Shown here one piece after another: positions 9,430-17,148 of a stretch of 38,471 nucleotides of DNA. The stretch is from Limnoraphis robusta CS-951 (GTDB taxonomy: Bacteria; Cyanobacteriota; Cyanobacteriia; Cyanobacteriales; Microcoleaceae). The stretch spans positions 1 to 38,471 of the forward strand of contig NZ_LATL02000238.1 of assembly GCF_000972705.2 (NCBI RefSeq), read 5' to 3'. The translations under genes and the position numbers were made by a program. The stretch's first letter is position 1. The number at the start of each line of letters is the position of its first letter. A model generated the notes under the pieces. That model searched no databases and had not been told where the DNA came from. It saw only the letters and a list, made by a program, of their open reading frames with translations.

Positions 9430-9924
9430 ATGCAATCACTCAGTATTCCTTCTGAAGCCGCTCATGCTTTACCGAAGTTACAATTAGGTAAAACTGGAGA
9501 TGATGTCACCTATTTACAAAGTCGCCTGAATATTGTAGGTTCAGCCCTCAAAATAGATGGTATTTTTGGTTCTGGTACTGAAGCGGCGGTGAAGAGATTT
9601 CAAAAGGATAATAATTTAACAATTGATGGGATTGTTGGGCCAAAAACTTGGAGTATTTTATTACAAATGACAACTGCCCCTTTAGATAATCCAGATGGTT
9701 CTTTCCCGATTTTAAAGGCTGGAAATACGGGAGATAGCGTAAGAGAATTGCAAACTCGCCTGAATAATATTGAAGCAAATTTAGGGATTGATGGTGTTTT
9801 TGGGCCGAAAACGGTAGCCGCAGTTAAGCAATTTCAAAGTAAGTTTGGATTAGTTGCGGATGGGATTGTTGGGCCGAAGACCTGGCGAGAAATTCTCAAG
9901 CAAGAGTTTTTATATATCGATTAA
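9430..9924 (+). CDS. Protein with two peptidoglycan-binding (PG_binding_1) domains
   Basis: 164 residues with two PG_binding_1 repeats (about 16-75 and 95-158): LQLGKTGDDVTYLQ, DGIFGSGTEAAVKRFQ and DGIVGPKTW, then LKAGNTGDSVRELQ, DGVFGPKTVAAVKQFQ and DGIVGPKTW. No leader, anchor or catalytic domain. Third and last of the trio. It converges with the NYN-LOTUS gene at a gap of about 35 bp, with its terminator hairpin reaching into that gene. Fused to an enzyme these domains anchor wall hydrolases; here the partner, if any, is unknown. Confidence 0.85.
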   Translation: MQSLSIPSEAAHALPKLQLGKTGDDVTYLQSRLNIVGSALKIDGIFGSGTEAAVKRFQKDNNLTIDGIVGPKTWSILLQMTTAPLDNPDGSFPILKAGNTGDSVRELQTRLNNIEANLGIDGVFGPKTVAAVKQFQSKFGLVADGIVGPKTWREILKQEFLYID

Positions 9925-9953
9925 ATAAACAGATTTTAAGTGCCTTTCTCCTT

Positions 9954-9990
9954 CTCCCTTTATTCTTCTTCGGAAGATGAAGGGAGATTT
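9954..9990 (+). terminator. Terminator hairpin with TTCG tetraloop overlapping the opposite gene's 3' end
   Basis: Stem 9954-9968 (CTCCCTTTATTCTTC) pairs, with one bulge and one G-U, with 9973-9986 (GAAGATGAAGGGAG). The loop is TTCG closed by C-G, and ATTTT follows. It serves the gene ending at 9924, while the same bases encode the last residues and stop of the minus-strand gene (9960). Confidence 0.7.
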
Positions 9991-11384
9991 TCCGTTAATA
10001 AACAAACAGTTAAACCTCGTTCTGTTTGTTCTAAACTAAAGGAATTACACAATTCTATAAACTTGGGAAATTTGCCTCCCGGCTGGAACTGTTTAATCAC
10101 TTGGGTAATCGCTTGACCATATTTTTTATTGAAGTAACTGCCTAGTATTGACAGCGAAATACAAGGACTAGAAGTTTGCGCGGTGAGTTCTTTGACAATC
10201 TCAACGAGGGCTTTTTCTAGCTGCTGAACCGATTGAATCGCCCCTAAATCATTGGTAGAATTTTCGACAGGGGAGATTAACTTTTCTGGGATTGAACTGA
10301 TTTCAAATAAGGTGACATAGGTTTGGGACTTGTCAGACGGTTGATGCAGTACAAAGGTTTGAGGATTCTTAATAAAGATGTCTCTGGCTTTATATTCGGC
10401 ATAATGGGCAGAAACCACTTGACTAATTGTGATTTGATAGGTATCTTTATATAAAGCCGAAAGTCGTGACAGTTTAATCCATTGACTCTGAATCCGCTTT
10501 TGTTCAGCTCGGATTAATTCTTGTAACTGGATAATAAATTGATCTAATGGCGGAATTTCAGGAGCGGTGAGCAAAGCAAATTGTTGTGTTTCACCTGTGC
10601 GGTTATTGAACACGAGTATTTTGTCTTTTTTCTTCTTAACTTGATATACCGTTAACCCATGACCTTGTAGCGTATTGCACAGATGAGTTAAGGCGCGATC
10701 AGACGAACAAACTAAAACTTCCTGAGCTGTGGGATAATAGACAAAAATAGAAGAACCGACCGTTGCCATTTTTAAATCTGCACTGTCTTTTCCCGGCGGC
10801 ACATGAATCAGTTGATAGCCCCGTTGGTGAAATTCAATATCTTTTTTCCCCATACTCCGCCAATTCGCAAAAGCCACTTTAATTTGTAGGGGACAGGTGC
10901 AAATGGTTTCTAAAAACTTCTCGGTTTCGATATCAAGTTGTAGGTTTTCCACATCCAACAACAGAATACTAATTCCACTGTTGGAAAAGCTGCGTCCATT
11001 AAAATACAGAGGTTGAGGGTTAATTTCACTCGGATGCGGATAAGGAGTAAGCTTCGGGTTCGGATAAATCAGTTGTTCAAGTTGGGCGATAACAACCTCA
11101 TACTCAGTCGAGCGAATAAATTCCTCACTCAGCAAAAGCTTGAGATAGTCTTGAACTTTCGCCAATAATTTCTCAGGCGGCTTGACCTGACTCAACCCTT
11201 GTGAAATCTTCTTGATCAAGATAGATTGGTAGTGGGGTTGATGCCAGGGAACAGTTTGGTAGCGAGGATTCAGCCATTGGGGATGCTGCTTCTGGAGGGA
11301 AACCAGAGTTCGATAAAGAAAATGGCAAACCGTATCAACTACAGTAGAATCATTCGTCCCAAGTTGGCTATTTGGATGGGGCAT
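9960..11384 (-). CDS. NYN (PIN-like) domain protein with C-terminal OST-HTH/LOTUS domain
   Basis: A 474-residue probable RNA-binding or RNA-processing protein. The NYN/PIN-like fold spans about 135-265. Its acidic positions are visible: Asp144 and Asn147 in LLLDVENL, Asp200 and Asp203 in GKDSADLKMA, and Asp229 in VCSSDRAL. Those are the metal-binding positions of NYN nucleases. Residues about 281-365 look like a winged helix, and about 385-465 (SISLSILGSYFNKKYG-like, ending LTVCLL) match the OST-HTH/LOTUS pattern. Family knowledge suggests an RNA-targeted nuclease; the substrate is unknown. The start at 11384 has AGGA only two bases before the ATG, so it is uncertain. The APC permease gene ends 91 bp upstream on the same strand. 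Confidence 0.75.
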   Translation of the reverse strand: MPHPNSQLGTNDSTVVDTVCHFLYRTLVSLQKQHPQWLNPRYQTVPWHQPHYQSILIKKISQGLSQVKPPEKLLAKVQDYLKLLLSEEFIRSTEYEVVIAQLEQLIYPNPKLTPYPHPSEINPQPLYFNGRSFSNSGISILLLDVENLQLDIETEKFLETICTCPLQIKVAFANWRSMGKKDIEFHQRGYQLIHVPPGKDSADLKMATVGSSIFVYYPTAQEVLVCSSDRALTHLCNTLQGHGLTVYQVKKKKDKILVFNNRTGETQQFALLTAPEIPPLDQFIIQLQELIRAEQKRIQSQWIKLSRLSALYKDTYQITISQVVSAHYAEYKARDIFIKNPQTFVLHQPSDKSQTYVTLFEISSIPEKLISPVENSTNDLGAIQSVQQLEKALVEIVKELTAQTSSPCISLSILGSYFNKKYGQAITQVIKQFQPGGKFPKFIELCNSFSLEQTERGLTVCLLTENLPSSSEEE

Positions 11385-11475
11385 GATCCTGCACGCACGA
11401 TCAAGATATCTGATGCTATATTTAAGAGTAGCACGTTGGACGCAGGGAATGCGATCAAATTAGAAAACTCACCTC

Positions 11476-12765
11476 CTATTTAGGCTGAAAGATTTCCAAC
11501 AGGATTCGCCACAGCAAGCCCCCTGCAATTAATTCCAGCCCGACTAACCAAATTTGCCACTCCACCCAAAACGCCAGAAAAAAACAGGAGACTAACCCGA
11601 TAACCGCTATCGGCTTTGGATAAAGTCGTTCTTCGGGCGGAATTTGCAGTGCCGCTAAATTGGTGATCGCATAGTAAATTAACACATTAAACGCACTAAA
11701 CGACCAAGTGGTTTTGACATTGCCAATCAACACCAACAATCCAATAATCACCGCCACGACAATCACCGCAATGACTGGTGTCGTCCCAGAAGCGTTGAGT
11801 CGGGCTACTTGAGGGGGCATATCTCGCCGTCGCCCCATCGCCAACAACACCCGCGATAACCCCAAAATCAGATTCAGCAACACGCCCAACATCGCCGTTA
11901 TCGCCCCGACTGCGACAATTTGACGAATTCCCGGTATACCAAACTGACTCGCCGCCATTTCCAACGGGGCTGCCTTCTGCGTCGCATCACTCAACCCCTC
12001 AACGCCAACGGCTGCCACTCCCACCACTGCCACCGCCAAATACAATAACATCGTGACAATCATCGTGACAACCATCGCTTTCGGAATGGTTTCGCGGGGT
12101 TCTCGTACTTCTTCGCCTAAGGTGGCGATACGTCCATAGCCCGTATAAGCAACAAACATTAATGCGGTGGCTTGGAGTAAAGCGGCGATGGGCTTTTCAG
12201 CCGGAAAAAAAGGCGTTAAATTGTTAACGCCCGTCGGAGATAAGGCGATCGCTAAACCCGTGAGAATAAATAAAATCAAAGAAAATAACGTTAGAGAAAC
12301 AATCCCTAAATTGGCGACATTAGAACGACGAATCCCATTTAAAACAATCACCGTTATCATGATCACTGCCATGAAAGCCGTCGGCACTAATAAACCAGAA
12401 TTTAAACCCAAAGTATTCAGGAAATAACCCGCAAATCCTAACGCTGCTGTTGCCGCAGATGCACTTTTTGCCAACAAAAACAGCCAACCTGCGATAAAGC
12501 CTAAAGTCGGATTAAGATATTTGTAACCATATTCATAGGTTCCGCCACTCACCGCATGATTAGCCGCCAGTTGGGCGCTACTTAACCCATTACATAACGC
12601 CACAATTGCCCCAATTGCCACCGCTAAAATGACAGATGGCCCTGCAATTCCCGTTGCAATTCCAATACTGACAAATACCCCCGTGCCAATAATCGAACCT
12701 AACCCCATTAAGGTTGCACCGAACACCCCTATTTCACGTTGGAGGGATGGCGTTTGATTAGACAT
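11476..12765 (-). CDS. APC-family amino acid/polyamine permease
   Basis: 429 residues and very hydrophobic, with about 12 predicted membrane helices. The N-terminal GLGSIIGTGVFVSIG segment is the substrate-binding helix-1 signature of the amino acid-polyamine-organocation superfamily. GEEVREPRETIPKA is the conserved loop after the sixth helix. The substrate cannot be assigned. The ATG at 12765 has GGGGAGAG about nine bases upstream. It precedes the NYN-LOTUS gene on the same strand with a 91-bp gap, which allows but does not prove co-transcription. Confidence 0.9.
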   Translation of the reverse strand: MSNQTPSLQREIGVFGATLMGLGSIIGTGVFVSIGIATGIAGPSVILAVAIGAIVALCNGLSSAQLAANHAVSGGTYEYGYKYLNPTLGFIAGWLFLLAKSASAATAALGFAGYFLNTLGLNSGLLVPTAFMAVIMITVIVLNGIRRSNVANLGIVSLTLFSLILFILTGLAIALSPTGVNNLTPFFPAEKPIAALLQATALMFVAYTGYGRIATLGEEVREPRETIPKAMVVTMIVTMLLYLAVAVVGVAAVGVEGLSDATQKAAPLEMAASQFGIPGIRQIVAVGAITAMLGVLLNLILGLSRVLLAMGRRRDMPPQVARLNASGTTPVIAVIVVAVIIGLLVLIGNVKTTWSFSAFNVLIYYAITNLAALQIPPEERLYPKPIAVIGLVSCFFLAFWVEWQIWLVGLELIAGGLLWRILLEIFQPK

Positions 12766-12837
12766 TTAGCAATCTCTCCCCAAAATTTCTATCATTATAT
12801 AAGATCAAAATGAGTAAATTGTGTTAAGATAGCAAAA

Positions 12838-12946
12838 TTATAGCAGTCGAAGCCTTTGATTAGGACACTGTTTTTCTGTCAAATCCTTTGATGATAAAGG
12901 TTTCAATTCTGTCTCCTGTCTCGGTGTCTCCTGACTTCTGCTATAA
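12838..12946. repeat. Small TTATAGCAG-ended repeat element
   Basis: TTATAGCAG (12838-12846) and CTGCTATAA (12938-12946) form perfect 9-bp inverted ends. The right part contains GTCTCCTGTCTC and GTCTCCTGACTTC, related to the GGAGTCA motif on the opposite strand. It lies between the divergent APC permease and ubiD genes and may influence both promoters. No coding capacity is evident. A lone TTATAGCAGTTTT occurs at 29878. Confidence 0.5.
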
Positions 12947-13062
12947 CTGTTTTTATTTTTGAGAATCTTGGGATTGATTTTGAAAAAGAGAAAGGCATCG
13001 TAGGATTTTAGCGCAAAACCCTTCATAATAGATTAAAGAGACTTCATCTTTAAGATCAAATC

Positions 13063-14571
13063 ATGGCGAGAGATTTACGGGGATTCCTAAAACTGTTAGA
13101 AGAACGGGGACAATTACGACGCATTAACGCTTTAGTTGACCCCGACTTAGAAATTGCAGAAATTTCTAACCGAATGTTACAATCGGGCGGCCCGGGTTTA
13201 CTGTTTGAGAACGTCAAAGGATCGCCTCATCCGGTTGCTATCAACCTGTTAGGAACTGAACAACGAGTGTGTTTGGCGATGAACAAGTCAAACCCCCAAG
13301 AATTAGAAGAATTGGGGAAAAAATTGGGAATGCTACAACAACCCAAACCCCCGAAAAAATTATCTCAAGCCGTTGATTTTGGTAAGGTTTTATTTGATGT
13401 CGTTAAAGCCAAACCCGGACGCAATTTCTTTCCCCCTTGTCAACAAGTTATCCTCGAAGGGGAAGACTTAGATTTAAACAAAATTCCCATGATTCGCCCC
13501 TATCCCAAAGATGCGGGTAAGATTATTACCTTGGGATTAGTGATAACAAAAGACTGCGAAACCGGAACTCCAAATGTTGGGGTTTATCGCTTACAATTGC
13601 AGTCTAAAACAACCATGACCGTTCATTGGTTATCGGTTCGCGGCGGGGCGAGACACCTGAGAAAAGCCGCAGAAAACGGCAAAAAATTAGAAATTGCGAT
13701 CGCATTAGGCGTTGATCCGTTAATTATCATGGCGGCGGCTACACCCATTCCTGTTGATTTATCCGAATGGTTATTTGCGGGATTATATGGGGGTTCTGGC
13801 GTGCAATTGGCTAAGTGTAAAACCGTTGATTTAGAAGTTCCCGCCGACTCAGAATTTGTACTCGAAGGAACCATTACTCCCGGTGAAATGTTACCCGATG
13901 GACCCTTTGGAGATCATATGGGATATTACGGCGGTGTTGAAGATTCCCCGTTAATTCGATTTCACTGCATGACCCATCGCCAAGACCCAATTTATTTAAC
14001 CACGTTTAGCGGTCGTCCGCCCAAAGAAGAAGCGATGATGGCGATCGCCTTAAACCGCATTTATACCCCGATTTTACGACAACAAGTATCGGAAATTGTT
14101 GACTTTTTCTTACCGATGGAAGCGTTAAGTTATAAAGCCGCAATTATTTCTATTGATAAGGCTTATCCGGGTCAAGCAAGGCGGGCGGCGTTAGCCTTTT
14201 GGAGTGCATTACCTCAGTTTACTTATACCAAATTTGTGATTGTTGTCGATAAAACGATTAATATTCGCGATCCGCGTCAAGTCGTGTGGGCAATTTCGTC
14301 TAAAGTTGATCCATCACGAGATGTATTTATTCTCCCCAATACGCCTTTTGATACGTTAGATTTTGCTAGCGAAAAAATTGGTTTAGGGGGACGAATGGGA
14401 ATAGATGCAACCACAAAAATTCCTCCCGAAACCGATCACGAATGGGGCGAAGCATTGGAGTCTGATGTTGATGTGGCGGCGATGGTTTCTCAACGTTGGG
14501 TAGAATACGGGTTAAATGATTTGAATTTAACCGAAGTTGACCCGAATAAATTCGGCTACGATATCCAATAA
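13063..14571 (+). CDS. ubiD: UbiD family prenylated-FMN decarboxylase
   Basis: 502 residues, full length for the family. It likely decarboxylates a 4-hydroxy-3-polyprenylbenzoate intermediate, which in cyanobacteria feeds plastoquinone synthesis, using prenylated FMN. Typical blocks are the N-terminal MARDLRGFLKLLEERGQL, the central RPYPKDAGKIITLG, and the conserved GEMLPDGPFGDHMGYYGG around the cofactor and metal site. No upstream motif stands out, and the ribosome binding site is weak. No ubiX partner lies in the window. The assignment to the quinone pathway is family-based inference, since UbiD relatives act on other aromatic acids. Confidence 0.92.
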   Translation: MARDLRGFLKLLEERGQLRRINALVDPDLEIAEISNRMLQSGGPGLLFENVKGSPHPVAINLLGTEQRVCLAMNKSNPQELEELGKKLGMLQQPKPPKKLSQAVDFGKVLFDVVKAKPGRNFFPPCQQVILEGEDLDLNKIPMIRPYPKDAGKIITLGLVITKDCETGTPNVGVYRLQLQSKTTMTVHWLSVRGGARHLRKAAENGKKLEIAIALGVDPLIIMAAATPIPVDLSEWLFAGLYGGSGVQLAKCKTVDLEVPADSEFVLEGTITPGEMLPDGPFGDHMGYYGGVEDSPLIRFHCMTHRQDPIYLTTFSGRPPKEEAMMAIALNRIYTPILRQQVSEIVDFFLPMEALSYKAAIISIDKAYPGQARRAALAFWSALPQFTYTKFVIVVDKTINIRDPRQVVWAISSKVDPSRDVFILPNTPFDTLDFASEKIGLGGRMGIDATTKIPPETDHEWGEALESDVDVAAMVSQRWVEYGLNDLNLTEVDPNKFGYDIQ

Positions 14572-14581
14572 TTCAATTATT

Positions 14582-14641
14582 GTAGGGGCGCAAGGCTTGC
14601 GCCCTCTTGCTTGCGCCCTCTTGCGCCCTCCCTGCCCCTAC
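14582..14641. repeat. REP-like GC-rich palindrome upstream of the RAYT gene
   Basis: GTAGGGG (14582-14588) and CCCCTAC (14635-14641) bracket the unit. Inside is the hairpin GGGCGCAAG-G-CTTGCGCCC (14586-14604), followed by two more CTTGCGCCCT copies (14610-14619, 14620-14629). It follows the ubiD stop closely and could also act as a transcript end. Confidence 0.65.
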
Positions 14642-14767
14642 GAAGGGAAAAATAGGGGAAAACTATTTCATCATTCCTAATCTCTCGGAAAAATGTTAGG
14701 TTGGGGGCTGTATGGGCGCAAACAAGAGCGCCCCTACGAAGGGAAAAATAGGGGAGAACTATTCCAT
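14635..14767 (+). repeat. Direct repeats and second REP-like hairpin
   Basis: A 37-bp block starting CCCCTACGAAGGGAAAAATA occurs at 14635-14671 and again, with two differences, at 14731-14767. The second copy is fused to a hairpin GGGCGC-N8-GCGCCC (14714-14735). It ends just before the transposase start, as expected for REP units flanking their RAYT. Confidence 0.65.
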
Positions 14768-14781
14768 TAAACTAAACAAAT

Positions 14782-15354
14782 ATGAATCAATATCATTCCC
14801 AACATCATCGCCGTTCCATTCGTCTTAAAGGGTATGATTATTCTCAAACGGGATTTTATTTTATCACCTTATGTACTCGCGATCGCCAATGTTGGTTCGG
14901 CGAAATAAAAAATGGGAAAATGTACCTGAATTCTATTGGTTCTATTGTGGCTAAAGAATGGTTAAAATCTGCCGAAATCCGAGAAGAAATTGAATTGGAT
15001 GAATGGATTGTTATGCCGAATCATTTTCACGCGATTGTGATTATTAAAACAGAAATTAAGAACGGTTTCGGCGAACAGTTTGAAAACAATCCGGGCGCAA
15101 GAAAACCCCGTTCTTTGTCTACATTAATTTCGGGTTTTAAAGCAGTCGTGACAAAACGAATTAATGAAATTCGTCAAGTTTCAGGCGTTTCTATTTGGCA
15201 GCGTAACTATTATGAACATATTATTCGAGATGAATTATCGTTGTATAATATCCGAAAATATATCGTTGAAAATCCATTATCTTGGTCTGAAGATCCAGAA
15301 AACCCTCAAAAATATTCCCATTATCAAACGATTGACTTGAATTTGCCCTTTTAA
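14782..15354 (+). CDS. REP-associated tyrosine transposase (RAYT, IS200-like)
   Basis: A 190-residue single-strand DNA transposase of the HUH superfamily. The HUH motif is His81-Phe-His83 in MPNHFHAIV. The catalytic tyrosine is Tyr144 or Tyr143 in WQRNYYEHIIRDE, the typical RAYT C-terminal signature. N-terminal RRSIRLKGYDY and FYFITLCTRDR are also family-typical. It is intact and flanked upstream by REP-like palindromes (14582-14641, 14714-14735); related CCCCTAC-ended palindromes lie at 21865 and 29945. Such proteins are thought to mobilise REP sequences in trans and are not part of a classical insertion sequence, and none is visible here. Confidence 0.88.
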   Translation: MNQYHSQHHRRSIRLKGYDYSQTGFYFITLCTRDRQCWFGEIKNGKMYLNSIGSIVAKEWLKSAEIREEIELDEWIVMPNHFHAIVIIKTEIKNGFGEQFENNPGARKPRSLSTLISGFKAVVTKRINEIRQVSGVSIWQRNYYEHIIRDELSLYNIRKYIVENPLSWSEDPENPQKYSHYQTIDLNLPF

Positions 15355-15658
15355 TAACTATCTATTTAACGTTTTCCACAAACTTGCGCCCTCAATCCCC
15401 AATATCCCTAAAATACGGGGAAATTCTTAGGAAAACTGCCAACCCAAAGCGATCAGCAGTTTCGGATTGCTCCATTTACTTGTAGAATCCCGAATCGATA
15501 GACTGCAAACGCCTTGATTTTGCTCCCGATTTTTGGCAAAACCGCTAAAATACTCTACTATCAGTCATCGGAGAGAGGAGATTAACCCGATAGGCAGATA
15601 CCAGTCCTGGCAAAACCTGTGTTATAAGTATTTATATTTCTTAACTTTTGTTTACCAA

Positions 15659-17074
15659 ATGCTTATATCTTCGACGGGGCTAGCCGAAATCAAAGCCAAT
15701 ATCAAGAAAAATATATTTTTCGGTAACAAGCCAACCCCGCAACTGATGGCAATTTTACTCGTATACTTCGTTCAAGGCATTCTGGGACTCGCACGACTCG
15801 CCGTTAGCTTCTTTCTCAAAGATGATTTAGGAATGACACCTGCGGAAGTCTCAGCGATGTTGGGAATCATTGCTTTACCTTGGGTGATCAAACCTGTATT
15901 TGGCTTCATCTCCGACGGTTTACCGATTTTGGGCTATCGTCGCCGACCCTATCTAATCTTATCAGGTTTTCTCGGTGCGATCGCCTGGATTGCTCTAGCA
16001 ACCGTAGTTAATAGTCCCCTCGCAGCCACTTTAGTCATTACCCTCAGTTCCCTCTCTGTCGCCATCAGTGATGTCATTGTAGACTCATTAGTTGTTGAAA
16101 GGGCGCGTCAAGAATCTCTGAGTGATGTGGGTTCGCTACAATCTTTGTGTTGGGGAACTTCGGCTTTAGGGGGATTAATTACCGCCTATTTAAGTGGTTT
16201 TCTCTTAGAAATTTTTAGCGTACAAACAATATTTCTGATTACCGCAAGTTTCCCTTTAATTGTTTGCGGTGTGGCTTGGTTAATTACAGAAGAAAAAGTG
16301 AATGGCGATCGCTCTAATTTAGATACCGTTAAACAACAATTGAGTCAACTCCGTCAAGCCGTAACCCAAAAAACAATCTGGCTACCGATGGCGTTTGTAT
16401 TCATCTGGCAAGCCACTCCAACGGCGGATTCTGCCTTCTTTTATTTCACCACAAACGAACTGGGATTTCAACCGGAATTTTTAGGGCGAGTTCGCCTCGT
16501 CACCAGTATTGCTTCTTTGTTAGGCGTTTTCCTGTTTCAACGCTTTTTTAAAACCGTTCCCTTTCGGAAAATATTCGCTTGGTCTACCGTTTTCTCATCA
16601 CTTCTCGGGATGACAACCCTGTTGCTAGTGACTCATGCGAACCGTGCTTTAGGAATAGATGATTATTGGTTTAGTTTGGGCGATAGTCTGATTTTAACCG
16701 TCATCGGACAAATCGCCTATATGCCTGTTTTAGTGTTAGCGGCGCGTTTGTGTCCGCCAGGAGTGGAAGCAACATTATTTGCCTTATTAATGTCGGTTTC
16801 CAATTTAGCAGGACTCCTCTCCTATGAATCTGGCGCATTATTAACGCATCTGTTTGGAGTCACCGAAAATCAATTTGACAACCTTTGGTTACTGGTAATT
16901 CTGACAAATCTTTCTACACTTCTTCCCCTGCCTTTTATTAACTGGTTGCCCCATGTTAACGCCCAAAATGAGGGAGAAGATTCTCATCCCCAAACGCCCA
17001 TTTCTGCAAAAATTGGACATCACCATGTTCCCGATTATGTCCCCGAATATGAAGGAATTGGAATTCGAGATTAG
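15659..17074 (+). CDS. Folate/biopterin transporter (BT1 family, MFS)
   Basis: 471 residues from the ATG at 15659, with about 12 membrane helices. Family hallmarks are YFVQGILGLARLAVSFFLKD near the N-terminus, GFISDGLPILGYRRRPYLI and the VDSLVVERAR segment. BT1 family members carry folates or pterins; a Synechocystis homologue is reported as a folate transporter. An in-frame TTG 126 bases upstream would add a hydrophilic extension, but the ATG begins shortly before the first helix and is preferred, although neither has a clear ribosome binding site. It lies 74 bp upstream of the carotenoid oxygenase on the same strand. Confidence 0.85.
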   Translation: MLISSTGLAEIKANIKKNIFFGNKPTPQLMAILLVYFVQGILGLARLAVSFFLKDDLGMTPAEVSAMLGIIALPWVIKPVFGFISDGLPILGYRRRPYLILSGFLGAIAWIALATVVNSPLAATLVITLSSLSVAISDVIVDSLVVERARQESLSDVGSLQSLCWGTSALGGLITAYLSGFLLEIFSVQTIFLITASFPLIVCGVAWLITEEKVNGDRSNLDTVKQQLSQLRQAVTQKTIWLPMAFVFIWQATPTADSAFFYFTTNELGFQPEFLGRVRLVTSIASLLGVFLFQRFFKTVPFRKIFAWSTVFSSLLGMTTLLLVTHANRALGIDDYWFSLGDSLILTVIGQIAYMPVLVLAARLCPPGVEATLFALLMSVSNLAGLLSYESGALLTHLFGVTENQFDNLWLLVILTNLSTLLPLPFINWLPHVNAQNEGEDSHPQTPISAKIGHHHVPDYVPEYEGIGIRD

Positions 17075-17148
17075 GGTAAAATCCAAGAACGTCTGAGTCA
17101 ATTTTTGTCTGAACCTCTATTCAACCTCTCACAGTCGCCCAAGGAACA

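Noticed and set aside
12838..13026. Small minus-strand protein of 62 residues
   Set aside because: It coincides with the TTATAGCAG repeat element and the ubiD upstream region; no ribosome binding site or family resemblance.
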